8,459 bases of DNA, from positions 1 to 8,459 of the forward strand of contig JAFYOA010000248.1 of the NCBI GenBank assembly GCA_017547865.1. The letters run 5' to 3'. This stretch comes from Clostridia bacterium (lineage in GTDB: Bacteria; Bacillota_A; Clostridia; Oscillospirales; Acutalibacteraceae). Position 1 is the stretch's first letter, and each line of letters starts with the position of its first letter. Shown one piece after another: positions 1-6,260 of this stretch. The notes below the pieces were generated by a model that saw nothing but the letters and a program-made list of their open reading frames with translations, did no database searches and had not been told where the DNA came from. The position numbers were made by a program, and so were the translations under genes.

Positions 1-1295
1 CGGATGGGTTCATCGATATAGCAGAAGATGAACACCACAAAAAACGGCAGGTGCAGCAGCAAACCGGCTACGCACACACAGGGCACCACCATGGCATACA
101 AAAACGAAAGTTCAAGAATCGTACCGAAGGTGGCATCGCCGGAGGCACGGTAGGTATCCGTCATCACCCAGTTGCACATACGAATGACCGCGGCGACACA
201 GTAGATAAGGATGAGCCCCGAGCCGATGCGCAGGGATTCTCCGGAAAGACCCATGGCCGAAAGCAGCGGAACACGTACGCCCAGCAGTGTTAAGCATACA
301 CAGAAAATAAAACCGCCGCACAGCACCGTAATACGCTTGGCCCGCTCGTAAGCGATATCCAGTTCGCCGGCGCCCACGCACTTGCCCACCAGCACCGCCG
401 AAGCATTGGCAAATCCGGTGAAGAAACCGATAACAAGGCCTTCCAGCGTGCGGAACACCGCAATGGCGGCAATGGCTTCTTCCGGCTGGCGGCCCAGCAC
501 CATGTTGATGATCATATTGGCCACGCCATACAGGGCTTCGTGAATGATAATGGGATAGCAGCGCTTGAAGAATTCTGTAACAAACTCCTTTGTCCACTTA
601 AAATGCTTTCTAAAGTGGAAAAGATACGGGAAACCTTTGATTTTGCTCAGCACATAGATGGCCAGCACGTTTACCGCGGCCGCACAGGTGGTGGCCAGCG
701 CGGCACCCTGCACGTCCATGGCAGGGCAGCCCAGGTTACCGTAAATAAACACCCAGTTCAGGAAAATATTCGTGCTGACAGATACAATGGAAGCATACAG
801 CGGGATACGCACCTGCTCTGTGGAACGCAGCAGGGTACTCATGGCCACAGAGAAAATCTGCAGCGGGTAGGCCAGGCCCACCGCGCGCAGGTATTTTATG
901 CTGATCTCCTGTATGGAGGTTTTATCTGTGTACACGCCCATGATGAACTCCGGCACAGCCACCGCCAAAAACATGGCCACAGCGGCCAGAGACATCACGC
1001 AGGCTGTTACCATACCAAAGGCGCGATCAATGCCGTCGTGATCTTTCGCGCCCCAATACTGAGAAAAGAACAGCACGCCGCCGCCGATAAAGCCCCAGTA
1101 GCTGTTGAACATCAACGAGGAAAACTGGGCGCACAGGCCCACCGCCCCCACCGAGGTTTCTCCCAGCGGGGCAATCATCATGGTATCCACCATACTGGCG
1201 GTGGTGGAAAGCAGATTCTGCAAAGCAACGGGAATAGCCAGCGCTGCCAGCTGCGGCAAAAACTGCTTCCACGGGAAATTGGATTTCGTTCTCAC
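1..1295 (-). CDS. MATE family multidrug/Na+ efflux transporter, C-terminus beyond left edge
   Basis: This gene encodes an inner-membrane MATE-family exporter, expected to expel drugs or metabolites in exchange for Na+ or H+. The visible 431 residues are strongly hydrophobic, with about a dozen membrane segments in two related halves. Residues 15-57 hold the first helix and the MATE-like segment VDTMMIAPLG. The half-repeat signatures QYWGAKDHDGIDRAFG (79-94) and GKCVGAGELDIAYERAKR (304-321) sit at equivalent places, and RASGDATF (383-390) is typical of late helices. The family is usually about 450 residues, so only about 20-30 are missing. The start is GTG, with GGAGG six bases upstream; the first internal ATG (residue 35) would remove the first helix. 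It begins 24 bases after the threonine aldolase stop and is probably co-transcribed with it. Family assignment is firm; the substrate cannot be read. Confidence 0.9.
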   Translation of the reverse strand, partial: MRTKSNFPWKQFLPQLAALAIPVALQNLLSTTASMVDTMMIAPLGETSVGAVGLCAQFSSLMFNSYWGFIGGGVLFFSQYWGAKDHDGIDRAFGMVTACVMSLAAVAMFLAVAVPEFIMGVYTDKTSIQEISIKYLRAVGLAYPLQIFSVAMSTLLRSTEQVRIPLYASIVSVSTNIFLNWVFIYGNLGCPAMDVQGAALATTCAAAVNVLAIYVLSKIKGFPYLFHFRKHFKWTKEFVTEFFKRCYPIIIHEALYGVANMIINMVLGRQPEEAIAAIAVFRTLEGLVIGFFTGFANASAVLVGKCVGAGELDIAYERAKRITVLCGGFIFCVCLTLLGVRVPLLSAMGLSGESLRIGSGLILIYCVAAVIRMCNWVMTDTYRASGDATFGTILELSFLYAMVVPCVCVAGLLLHLPFFVVFIFCYIDEPI

Positions 1296-1319
1296 AGGGA
1301 ACCTCCGCTTAAAATCATC

Positions 1320-2345
1320 TTACAGCACTTCACGCAGAGCAGCCACGTCTTCGGCGGTGGTGGCCCAGCTGGTGGCAAAACGCACCACGGTGTGGGTATC
1401 GTCTTTCTTTTCCCAGAAGCTGAACACGACCTTCTTCTTCAGTTCTTCCATTTGGCTGTTCTCCAGCACCACAAACTGCTGGTTGGTGGGAGATTCCAGA
1501 TGGAACGGCAGGCCTTTTTCTTTGATAACAGCCTTCAGCTCTTCGGCGCGGTCAATGGCGTTTTTGGCAATTTTCGTATACAGGTCATCGGTGAAGAGAG
1601 CATCGAACTGCACGCCCATCAGGCGGCCTTTGGCCAGCATGGCACCACGCTGCTTCACCATGGTCATAAACTGCTTGGGGGTGTTCTTCTTGGTGAACAC
1701 CACGGCTTCGCCGCACAGGGCGCCCACTTTGGTGCCGCCAATGTAGAACACATCGCAAGTCTCCGCCACCATGGGCAGGGTCACATCGGTGCTGTAGCTG
1801 GTCAGGCCGTAGCCCAGGCGGGCGCCGTCCATAAACAGCGGAATTTCATATTCTTTGCAAATAGCGGAAATCGCTTCCAGCTCGGCCTTGGTGTACAGCG
1901 TGCCGTATTCCGTGGGGTGAGAGATATACACCATGCCCGGGAACGCCATGTGGTCGTGGTTGGCATCGTTGTAGAAATCCTTCATGTACTGCGCCAGTTC
2001 GGCGGGAATGATCTTGCCATCGGCAGAGGGAACTTCCAGCACCTTATGGCCGGTGTACTCAATGGCGCCGGCTTCGTGGAAGTTCACGTGGCCGGTTTTG
2101 GCAGCCACCACGGCTTCGTAGCTCTTCAGCATGGTGGAAATCACCACAGCGTTGGTCTGTGTACCGCCGGAAATAAAGAACACTTCGGCATCGGGGCATT
2201 CGCAGGCCGTGCGGATCTTTTCGGCCGCGGATGCACAGTAGGGGTCGGTGCCGTATCCGGAAAGCTTTTCCATATTGGTATCGATCAGGTGCTGCAGCAC
2301 CTGGGGGTGGGCACCTTCACTGTAATCGTTCTGAAACCACAACAT
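1320..2345 (-). CDS. Threonine aldolase-family PLP-dependent lyase (beta-eliminating lyase fold)
   Basis: This 341-residue cytoplasmic enzyme belongs to the fold-type I threonine aldolase/beta-eliminating lyase family (Pfam Beta_elim_lyase). Family members typically split L-threonine or L-allo-threonine to glycine and acetaldehyde. Visible landmarks are GGTQTNAVV (60-68, PLP phosphate cradle), a likely ring-stacking His86 in GHVNFHEAGA, FMDGARLGYG (171-180; Asp173 for the pyridine nitrogen and Arg176), and GGTKVGALCGEA (203-214) with Lys206 as the PLP lysine. Length matches the family. The reading frame stays open upstream to about 2546, but the ATG at 2345 has GGAGG eight bases before it, begins with the usual family N-terminus (LWFQNDYSEGAHP), and lies just downstream of a good promoter. 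It is the first gene of an operon with the MATE exporter. Exact substrate preference (Thr, allo-Thr, other beta-hydroxy amino acids) is not determined. Confidence 0.92.
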   Translation of the reverse strand: MLWFQNDYSEGAHPQVLQHLIDTNMEKLSGYGTDPYCASAAEKIRTACECPDAEVFFISGGTQTNAVVISTMLKSYEAVVAAKTGHVNFHEAGAIEYTGHKVLEVPSADGKIIPAELAQYMKDFYNDANHDHMAFPGMVYISHPTEYGTLYTKAELEAISAICKEYEIPLFMDGARLGYGLTSYSTDVTLPMVAETCDVFYIGGTKVGALCGEAVVFTKKNTPKQFMTMVKQRGAMLAKGRLMGVQFDALFTDDLYTKIAKNAIDRAEELKAVIKEKGLPFHLESPTNQQFVVLENSQMEELKKKVVFSFWEKKDDTHTVVRFATSWATTAEDVAALREVL

Positions 2346-2379
2346 AACAAATTCCTCCAAAAAAAGACTAATCGATGTC

Positions 2380-2408
2380 ATTATAACACAAGAAAAAAGC
2401 CGGGGCAA
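2380..2408 (-). promoter_or_regulatory. Sigma-A-type promoter for threonine aldolase-MATE operon
   Basis: On the minus strand TTGCCC (2403-2408) and a perfect TATAAT (2380-2385) are separated by 17 bases. The implied start of transcription near 2373 leaves a leader of about 28 bases containing the GGAGG site. The -35 box is weak, but the -10 box, spacing and position are good. Confidence 0.75.
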
Positions 2409-2484
2409 TTCCCTTTTGGCAGAACTTGAAAAAAGAAGAAAACAACCAGCTTCTGACTTGCAGAAACTGCGCGACGTAAAAACA

Positions 2485-2501
2485 GGCGGCCAATGGCCGC
2501 C
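2485..2501. repeat. GC-rich palindrome, REP-like intergenic element
   Basis: GGCGGCC and GGCCGCC form a perfect 7-bp stem with a 3-base loop. Read on the minus strand it is preceded by TGTAGGGGC and followed by TGTTTTTA. GTAGGGGCGG...CCGCC palindromes are, as I recall, dispersed intergenic repeats in many gut clostridial genomes, so a REP-like element is the best call. On the minus strand it also has the shape of an intrinsic terminator, but no minus-strand gene lies upstream to be terminated. Only one copy is in the window. Confidence 0.55.
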
Positions 2502-2588
2502 CCTACAGGGTGCGTTGGGGTTTAGATTCTGAGGGTTTTGCGGCACAATGCGGAGATTCTGTCAAAACAAATAAAGAAGGATAATCTC

Positions 2589-2617
2589 TTGCATCGGTGG
2601 TGCAGGTGTGATATATT
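2589..2617 (+). promoter_or_regulatory. Sigma-A-type promoter for the glycyl radical enzyme
   Basis: TTGCAT (2589-2594) and TATATT (2612-2617) are spaced by 17 bases, placing transcription start near 2624, about 30 bases before the chosen ATG. This position makes starts at 2608 or 2620 unlikely, since they would lie upstream of the transcript's 5' end. Confidence 0.6.
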
Positions 2618-2618
2618 C

Positions 2619-2637
2619 AATGCAAAGCACAATGCAA
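2619..2637 (+). promoter_or_regulatory. AATGCAA direct repeats at the GRE transcription start, candidate operator
   Basis: AATGCAA occurs at 2619-2625 and 2631-2637, a 12-base period. ATGCAA is the inverse of the -35 hexamer TTGCAT at 2589-2594. The repeats lie over the predicted transcription start and could bind a regulator, but motifs this short may be chance. No regulator gene is present in the window. Confidence 0.3.
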
Positions 2638-2655
2638 CAAAAGGAGCGAATGACC

Positions 2656-4719
2656 ATGCTTTGTGACAGTAATATTGAACGATACATCCGCAATCAATAT
2701 TTTTCTCAGCTTGATCCCTTGCCGGCGGAAAAGCGATTTGTGGAAAAATTCCGGATGGCGCTTGATGCACTTACGTTGGAACTGCATGACGATGACGAAC
2801 TGTTCGGCTGGTTTGTTTTTCAAAAAGAATACTGTGCGCCGAAAGCTTTCACGGATGAAATTCTCCCAACAGATGCAGAAGAACGCATTATAAAAAGCAA
2901 GCTGTTTGGCAGCCGCACCGTGGTGGATCGTGGTCATACTCTGCTTCCCTATGAGCGAATTTTGCGGGAAGGCCTTGCAGACTATGAAAAACGCATCGAT
3001 AAAGAACTGGAAACCGCCCCTGAACATCCATACCTTTTGGGTATGAAAGAAACACTGAGCGTAATCAAATCTTTCGTTGCGCGACTAACCAGCGAACTGG
3101 ATCATAAGCTCGACTCCTGCAGTAAAGAACAGGCCGCAACCCTGCGGCAGATCCGGGCATCTTTGGAAAAAGTTCCCTTCTCCCCTGCAGAAAATCTGCG
3201 TGATGCGCTGCAGGCTGTCTGGCTCCTGCATTTTTTGGCGCCTTTGGCAGAAGATGCCTGGTACAGCATATCCCTCGGACGGTTGGATCAGTACCTGTAC
3301 CCCTATTACCTTGCGTCCGTTCAAAACGGCATGACCAAAGCTGAGGCTAAAAAAATCCTTTACAATTTTTATCAGCTTTTGAATAACTATGCAGACGGCG
3401 CCTGCCTGCTGAACGTAGGTGGCGAATGCTACAACGAACTTTCCGAACTGCTCATTGAATGTCAGAAAGAATTCTGCCTGCCCGGCCCAATTTTGGCGGC
3501 AAGAATCACCGAGCACACCCCAAAACACATTTGGGATGCGCTGATAGATGAAGAACTTTTCACCCGCGGACAGCCCACCTTTTACAGTGAATCCGCCTGC
3601 AGAAATGCACTGATCGAAAAAGGCGTGAATCCCGAAAAAGCCAAAACTTTCTCCAACAACAGCTGCATGGGCATCGGTTTTCCGGGAGAAGAATTCAACA
3701 GCATGTGGGGTTGCGTGTTTTCCGTTTCCGCTGCATTGGAAATGGCTATGAACGGCGGTGCGTTGATTACAAAAGAATGTGAATGGACCGTACCTGGTGT
3801 GCAGCCGGTAAAAACTCTCAACGATCTTTACCGCGAATTTGAACGCTGTGCCACATATCTGCTGGATGTTTCTCTGCAGGTGTATTTGGAGCAAGCTGAT
3901 ATCAGCGAAAAGACACGCCCCGACTGCCTTGTTTCCCTGTTGACCGATGATTGCATTGCCAAGCACTGCGACCGTATGTCCGGGGCCACTTATCACAACG
4001 TCACCGTAGAATGTATGGGTATGGTCAACGTATCCGACGGAATCTGCGCCATTGCACAACTGGTGTTTGAAAAGAAAAAATACACGCTGGAACAAATCAA
4101 CGCCGCTATTCAAAAGAATTTTAACGGATTTGAAGAGCTCCGGTATGACATTCTATCCTGCTCCAAATTCGGCCAGAACGGTCCGGCTGACAAATACGCC
4201 GCGCATGTCGCCGAAATTCTGCAAAAAATCATCCGTAGCCATGACCACAAAAACTTTTACTTTACCCCCTCACTCCACACGTTGGATGCTAATATCGACT
4301 CCGGTGCCAATTGGGGTGCCGGATATGACGGACGGCTTGCAGGGGAACCCTTCGCCAAAAACGGCGGAGCATCCAATTTTGCCCGTAAAACCGATCCGAC
4401 TTCAATGGTTCTTTCTGCCGCCAAACTGCCGCAATGCAAGTTCTTTGGTGGCCAACCCATTGATATCAGCTTTGATCCCAACCTTATCAATAGCCACAAG
4501 AATGAGATCGCCGCCCTGATCCACACATACCTGCAAATCGGTGGCCTGCAATTTCAGGTCAACGCGATTTCTTCCAAATTACTGCGCGATGCGTTGAAAA
4601 ATCCCCAGAAGCACCCCCATTTGATTGTTCGTCGTGGAGGTTACAGCGTGTACTTTTCCAATCTTTCCTCCGATTCACAAAAAGAATTTATTGATCGCTT
4701 CGAAAAAGAAGGAAATTGA
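2656..4719 (+). CDS. Glycyl radical enzyme (PFL-like family), uncharacterised subtype
   Basis: This 687-residue cytoplasmic protein belongs to the pyruvate formate-lyase-like glycyl radical enzymes, which use a protein-based glycyl radical and a cysteine thiyl radical for C-C, C-O, C-N or C-S bond chemistry in strict anaerobes. Residues 207-218 (SLGRLDQYLYPYY) match the family's GRxDQYLYP motif. Cys337 in NNSCMGIG sits where the catalytic cysteine lies. The C-terminal glycyl radical domain ends in IVRRGGYSVYFSNLS, with Gly662 the likely radical site (family motif RVxGY). Two things are odd: the usual Cys-x-Glu is Cys-Met-Gly, so the common general base is absent, and the protein is shorter than the usual 760-850 residues. 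No radical-SAM activating enzyme is adjacent. ATG 2656 is chosen because AAGGAG lies nine bases upstream; ATG 2650 is too close to it. GC content appears lower than in the neighbours. The substrate is unknown. Confidence 0.9.
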   Translation: MLCDSNIERYIRNQYFSQLDPLPAEKRFVEKFRMALDALTLELHDDDELFGWFVFQKEYCAPKAFTDEILPTDAEERIIKSKLFGSRTVVDRGHTLLPYERILREGLADYEKRIDKELETAPEHPYLLGMKETLSVIKSFVARLTSELDHKLDSCSKEQAATLRQIRASLEKVPFSPAENLRDALQAVWLLHFLAPLAEDAWYSISLGRLDQYLYPYYLASVQNGMTKAEAKKILYNFYQLLNNYADGACLLNVGGECYNELSELLIECQKEFCLPGPILAARITEHTPKHIWDALIDEELFTRGQPTFYSESACRNALIEKGVNPEKAKTFSNNSCMGIGFPGEEFNSMWGCVFSVSAALEMAMNGGALITKECEWTVPGVQPVKTLNDLYREFERCATYLLDVSLQVYLEQADISEKTRPDCLVSLLTDDCIAKHCDRMSGATYHNVTVECMGMVNVSDGICAIAQLVFEKKKYTLEQINAAIQKNFNGFEELRYDILSCSKFGQNGPADKYAAHVAEILQKIIRSHDHKNFYFTPSLHTLDANIDSGANWGAGYDGRLAGEPFAKNGGASNFARKTDPTSMVLSAAKLPQCKFFGGQPIDISFDPNLINSHKNEIAALIHTYLQIGGLQFQVNAISSKLLRDALKNPQKHPHLIVRRGGYSVYFSNLSSDSQKEFIDRFEKEGN

Positions 4720-4726
4720 TTTATAT

Positions 4727-4760
4727 AAAAAAGCCGGAGATTTGCTCTCCGGCTTTTTTT
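4727..4760. terminator. Bidirectional intrinsic terminator between convergent genes
   Basis: GCCGGAGA (4733-4740) pairs perfectly with TCTCCGGC (4746-4753) around a 5-base loop. The stem is flanked by A6 on the left and T7 on the right, so it functions as a Rho-independent terminator in both directions. It starts eight bases after the GRE stop and ends ten bases beyond the stop of the convergent PatB-like gene. Confidence 0.93.
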
Positions 4761-4770
4761 ATGTTTTGAA

Positions 4771-5976
4771 TTAAGTGTTGAACACGTACTTATCCAGGCG
4801 CTCAAAGGCTTCCTGCACGCGGGAGAGCGGCAGAGCCAGGTTGATGCGGATATGGTTGGGGCCATGGAAACGGCGGCCGTCCTGCCAGATCACGCCTACA
4901 TCCCAGGCAGCGCTCAGCAGGTCGTCCACGGTCTTGCCATGGGCCTTGCACCATTCACCGCAATCGATGAACAGCATATAGGTGCCTTCGGGCTTGGTAA
5001 CGGAAACACCTTCAAAGTGCTCCTTGATGTAGTTGCAGGCAAAGTCCACGTTGCCGGTGATGGTCTCGCACAGCTCGTCCACCCACTGGTAGCCTTCATC
5101 CTTGTAAGCGCCGATGAGAGCATGCATAGACATAACGTTCATGCCGTTGTAGTGGCTGAGAGAGGCTTCTTTCAGGTGGCGATCCAGCAGCATCTTGTTG
5201 TAGATGATGTGGTAGCTGCCCACCAGACCGGCCAGGTTGAAGGTCTTGGAGGGAGCATACATGGCGATGGTGCGCATTTTGGCATCTTCGCTCACGCTCT
5301 GGGTGGGAATATGCTTATGACCGGTGAGGATGATATCGCTCCAGATTTCGTCGGAGATAACCATCACATCGTGCTTCTTGAACAGCTCCATAGCCTTTTC
5401 GATTTCCCAGCGTTCCCAAACACGGCCGCAGGGGTTGTGGGGAGAGCAGAACACGGTGGCATGGATCTTGTTGTCCACGATCTTCTTCTCCATGTCCTCA
5501 AAGTCCATGCGGTACACGCCGTTTTCATCCTGCACCAGGGGGCTGTGGATGATGTCGTAGCCGGCGTTGGTCAGGGTGCCGGTAAAGCCGACGTAGGTGG
5601 GGCTGTGGAGCAGCACTTTATCGCCGCGGGAGCACAGCACGTTCAGTGCGGTGGCAACGCCGCCCAGCACGCCGTTTTCGTAGCCGATGTTCTCGGGCTG
5701 CAGGCCGGTCACACCGTTGCGGGTCTCGTGCCAGCGAATGATGGAATCAAAATACTCCTTGGTGGGACGGAAATAACCGAAAGCCGGGTGCTTGGCACGC
5801 TCGATCATGGCTTCCTGAATGGTGGGAAGAGCCGGGAAGTTCATATCGGCCACCCACATGGGGATGACATCAAAGCCTTCTCTGGGAGCGGGATAGCCGC
5901 CGGGAGCACCGACCATATCCACGGCGATGGCATCCTTGCCGCGGCGGTCCATAATGGTAGTAAAATCGTACTTCAT
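4771..5976 (-). CDS. patB: MalY/PatB-family PLP-dependent C-S lyase (cystathionine beta-lyase-like)
   Basis: This 401-residue cytoplasmic PLP enzyme has the class I/II aminotransferase fold of the MalY/PatB group. Members usually cleave C-S bonds of cystathionine or cysteine conjugates, giving a thiol, pyruvate and ammonia; some act as aminotransferases. Visible landmarks are MKYDFTTIMDRRG at the N-terminus, the hallmark PMWVADMNFP (39-48), HNPCGRVW (180-187), SDEIW (208-212) with Asp209, APSKTFNLAG (241-250) with Lys244 binding PLP, and Arg377 in HIRINLALP for the substrate carboxylate. Length is normal. An in-frame ATG at 5988 overlaps the AAGGA site, so ATG 5976, about 11 bases downstream of it and matching the family N-terminus, is preferred. 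It is monocistronic, convergent with the GRE gene and shares its terminator. Whether methionine synthesis or cysteine-conjugate breakdown is the role cannot be decided here. Confidence 0.92.
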   Translation of the reverse strand: MKYDFTTIMDRRGKDAIAVDMVGAPGGYPAPREGFDVIPMWVADMNFPALPTIQEAMIERAKHPAFGYFRPTKEYFDSIIRWHETRNGVTGLQPENIGYENGVLGGVATALNVLCSRGDKVLLHSPTYVGFTGTLTNAGYDIIHSPLVQDENGVYRMDFEDMEKKIVDNKIHATVFCSPHNPCGRVWERWEIEKAMELFKKHDVMVISDEIWSDIILTGHKHIPTQSVSEDAKMRTIAMYAPSKTFNLAGLVGSYHIIYNKMLLDRHLKEASLSHYNGMNVMSMHALIGAYKDEGYQWVDELCETITGNVDFACNYIKEHFEGVSVTKPEGTYMLFIDCGEWCKAHGKTVDDLLSAAWDVGVIWQDGRRFHGPNHIRINLALPLSRVQEAFERLDKYVFNT

Positions 5977-6039
5977 TGGAAACAGCATCCTTTCATTTAT
6001 AGAATAAGAGCACAGAATAACCAGTTTAATTGTACTTTG

Positions 6040-6068
6040 ATTATACTCTTATTTTTTCCATATTGCAA
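6040..6068 (-). promoter_or_regulatory. Sigma-A-type promoter for the PatB-like gene
   Basis: On the minus strand TTGCAA (6063-6068) and a perfect TATAAT (6040-6045) are separated by 17 bases. Transcription would begin near 6033, leaving a leader of about 57 bases, too short for a T-box or SAM riboswitch; none is seen. Confidence 0.75.
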
Positions 6069-6211
6069 GCCGCACCACCGCAAAAGCAACAGAAAACCGT
6101 CGTATTTTAAATAAAAAACATGCAAAACGCAGACAGACGTTTTCTCTGCAAGGACAGGCCGGCAACCGTGTATTTTCTTCAGCGAAAAGCAAAATGTGGT
6201 TTTATTCTGCA

Positions 6212-6244
6212 GCGGGTTGTGCTATAATGCGGGTAGCAACCCGC
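6212..6244. promoter_or_regulatory. GCGGGT repeats bracketing the -10 box, candidate operator
   Basis: GCGGGTTG (6212-6219) and CAACCCGC (6237-6244) form a perfect 8-bp inverted repeat with the -10 box inside the 17-base spacer. A third half-site, GCGGGT at 6229-6234, repeats the left arm directly 17 bases on and can pair with ACCCGC (6239-6244) around a 4-base loop. The arrangement suggests a repressor operator; the smaller hairpin could also form at the 5' end of the transcript. The binding protein is unknown. Confidence 0.5.
6220..6228 (+). promoter_or_regulatory. Extended -10 promoter for the URO-D-like gene
   Basis: TGCTATAAT (6220-6228) is a perfect extended -10 element. The -35 position (6200-6205, TTTTAT) is poor, which fits an extended -10 promoter. 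Transcription would begin near 6235, about 26 bases before the start codon. Confidence 0.7.
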
Positions 6245-6260
6245 GCAGGAGGACGATGCA

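Larger units (their letters stand above)
2346..2655. other. Divergent intergenic region without a gene
   Basis: This 310-base gap separates the divergent threonine aldolase and glycyl radical enzyme genes. It holds one promoter for each, a GC-rich palindrome (2485-2501), and an 8-base direct repeat AGATTCTG (2524-2531 and 2554-2561) of unknown meaning. Open frames crossing it on either strand lack ribosome binding sites and family similarity. I see no tRNA, riboswitch or T-box here. Confidence 0.7.

Noticed and set aside
540..2429. Long plus-strand open frame (629 codons) opposite the MATE and threonine aldolase genes
   Set aside because: It is rich in His, Gln and Gly in low-complexity style, has no ribosome binding site or family match, and runs antisense to two genes with clear motifs.
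2346..2546. N-terminal extension of the threonine aldolase frame
   Set aside because: It would start upstream of the promoter and lacks homology; the ATG at 2345 has a GGAGG and the normal family N-terminus.
2524..2561. Direct repeat AGATTCTG (two copies 30 bases apart)
   Set aside because: Two 8-base copies are too little to support a functional element, and there is no array or regular spacing pattern.
2608..2655. Earlier GTG/ATG starts for the GRE (2608, 2620, 2632, 2650)
   Set aside because: The first two lie at or upstream of the predicted transcription start, and none has a well-spaced ribosome binding site; AAGGAG at 2641-2646 suits ATG 2656.
3085..4113. Minus-strand open frame (342 codons) inside the GRE gene
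   Set aside because: It lies antisense within conserved GRE coding sequence, has no recognisable domain, and lacks a promoter or ribosome binding site.
4852..6114. Long plus-strand open frame (420 codons) opposite the PatB-like gene
   Set aside because: It is an antisense shadow of a GC-biased gene, with no domain and no ribosome binding site; the minus-strand frame has all PLP motifs.
6124..6143. Inverted repeat AAAACG/CGTTTT with an 8-base spacer
   Set aside because: It is short and AT-rich, has no T-run after it and no gene end nearby; probably chance.
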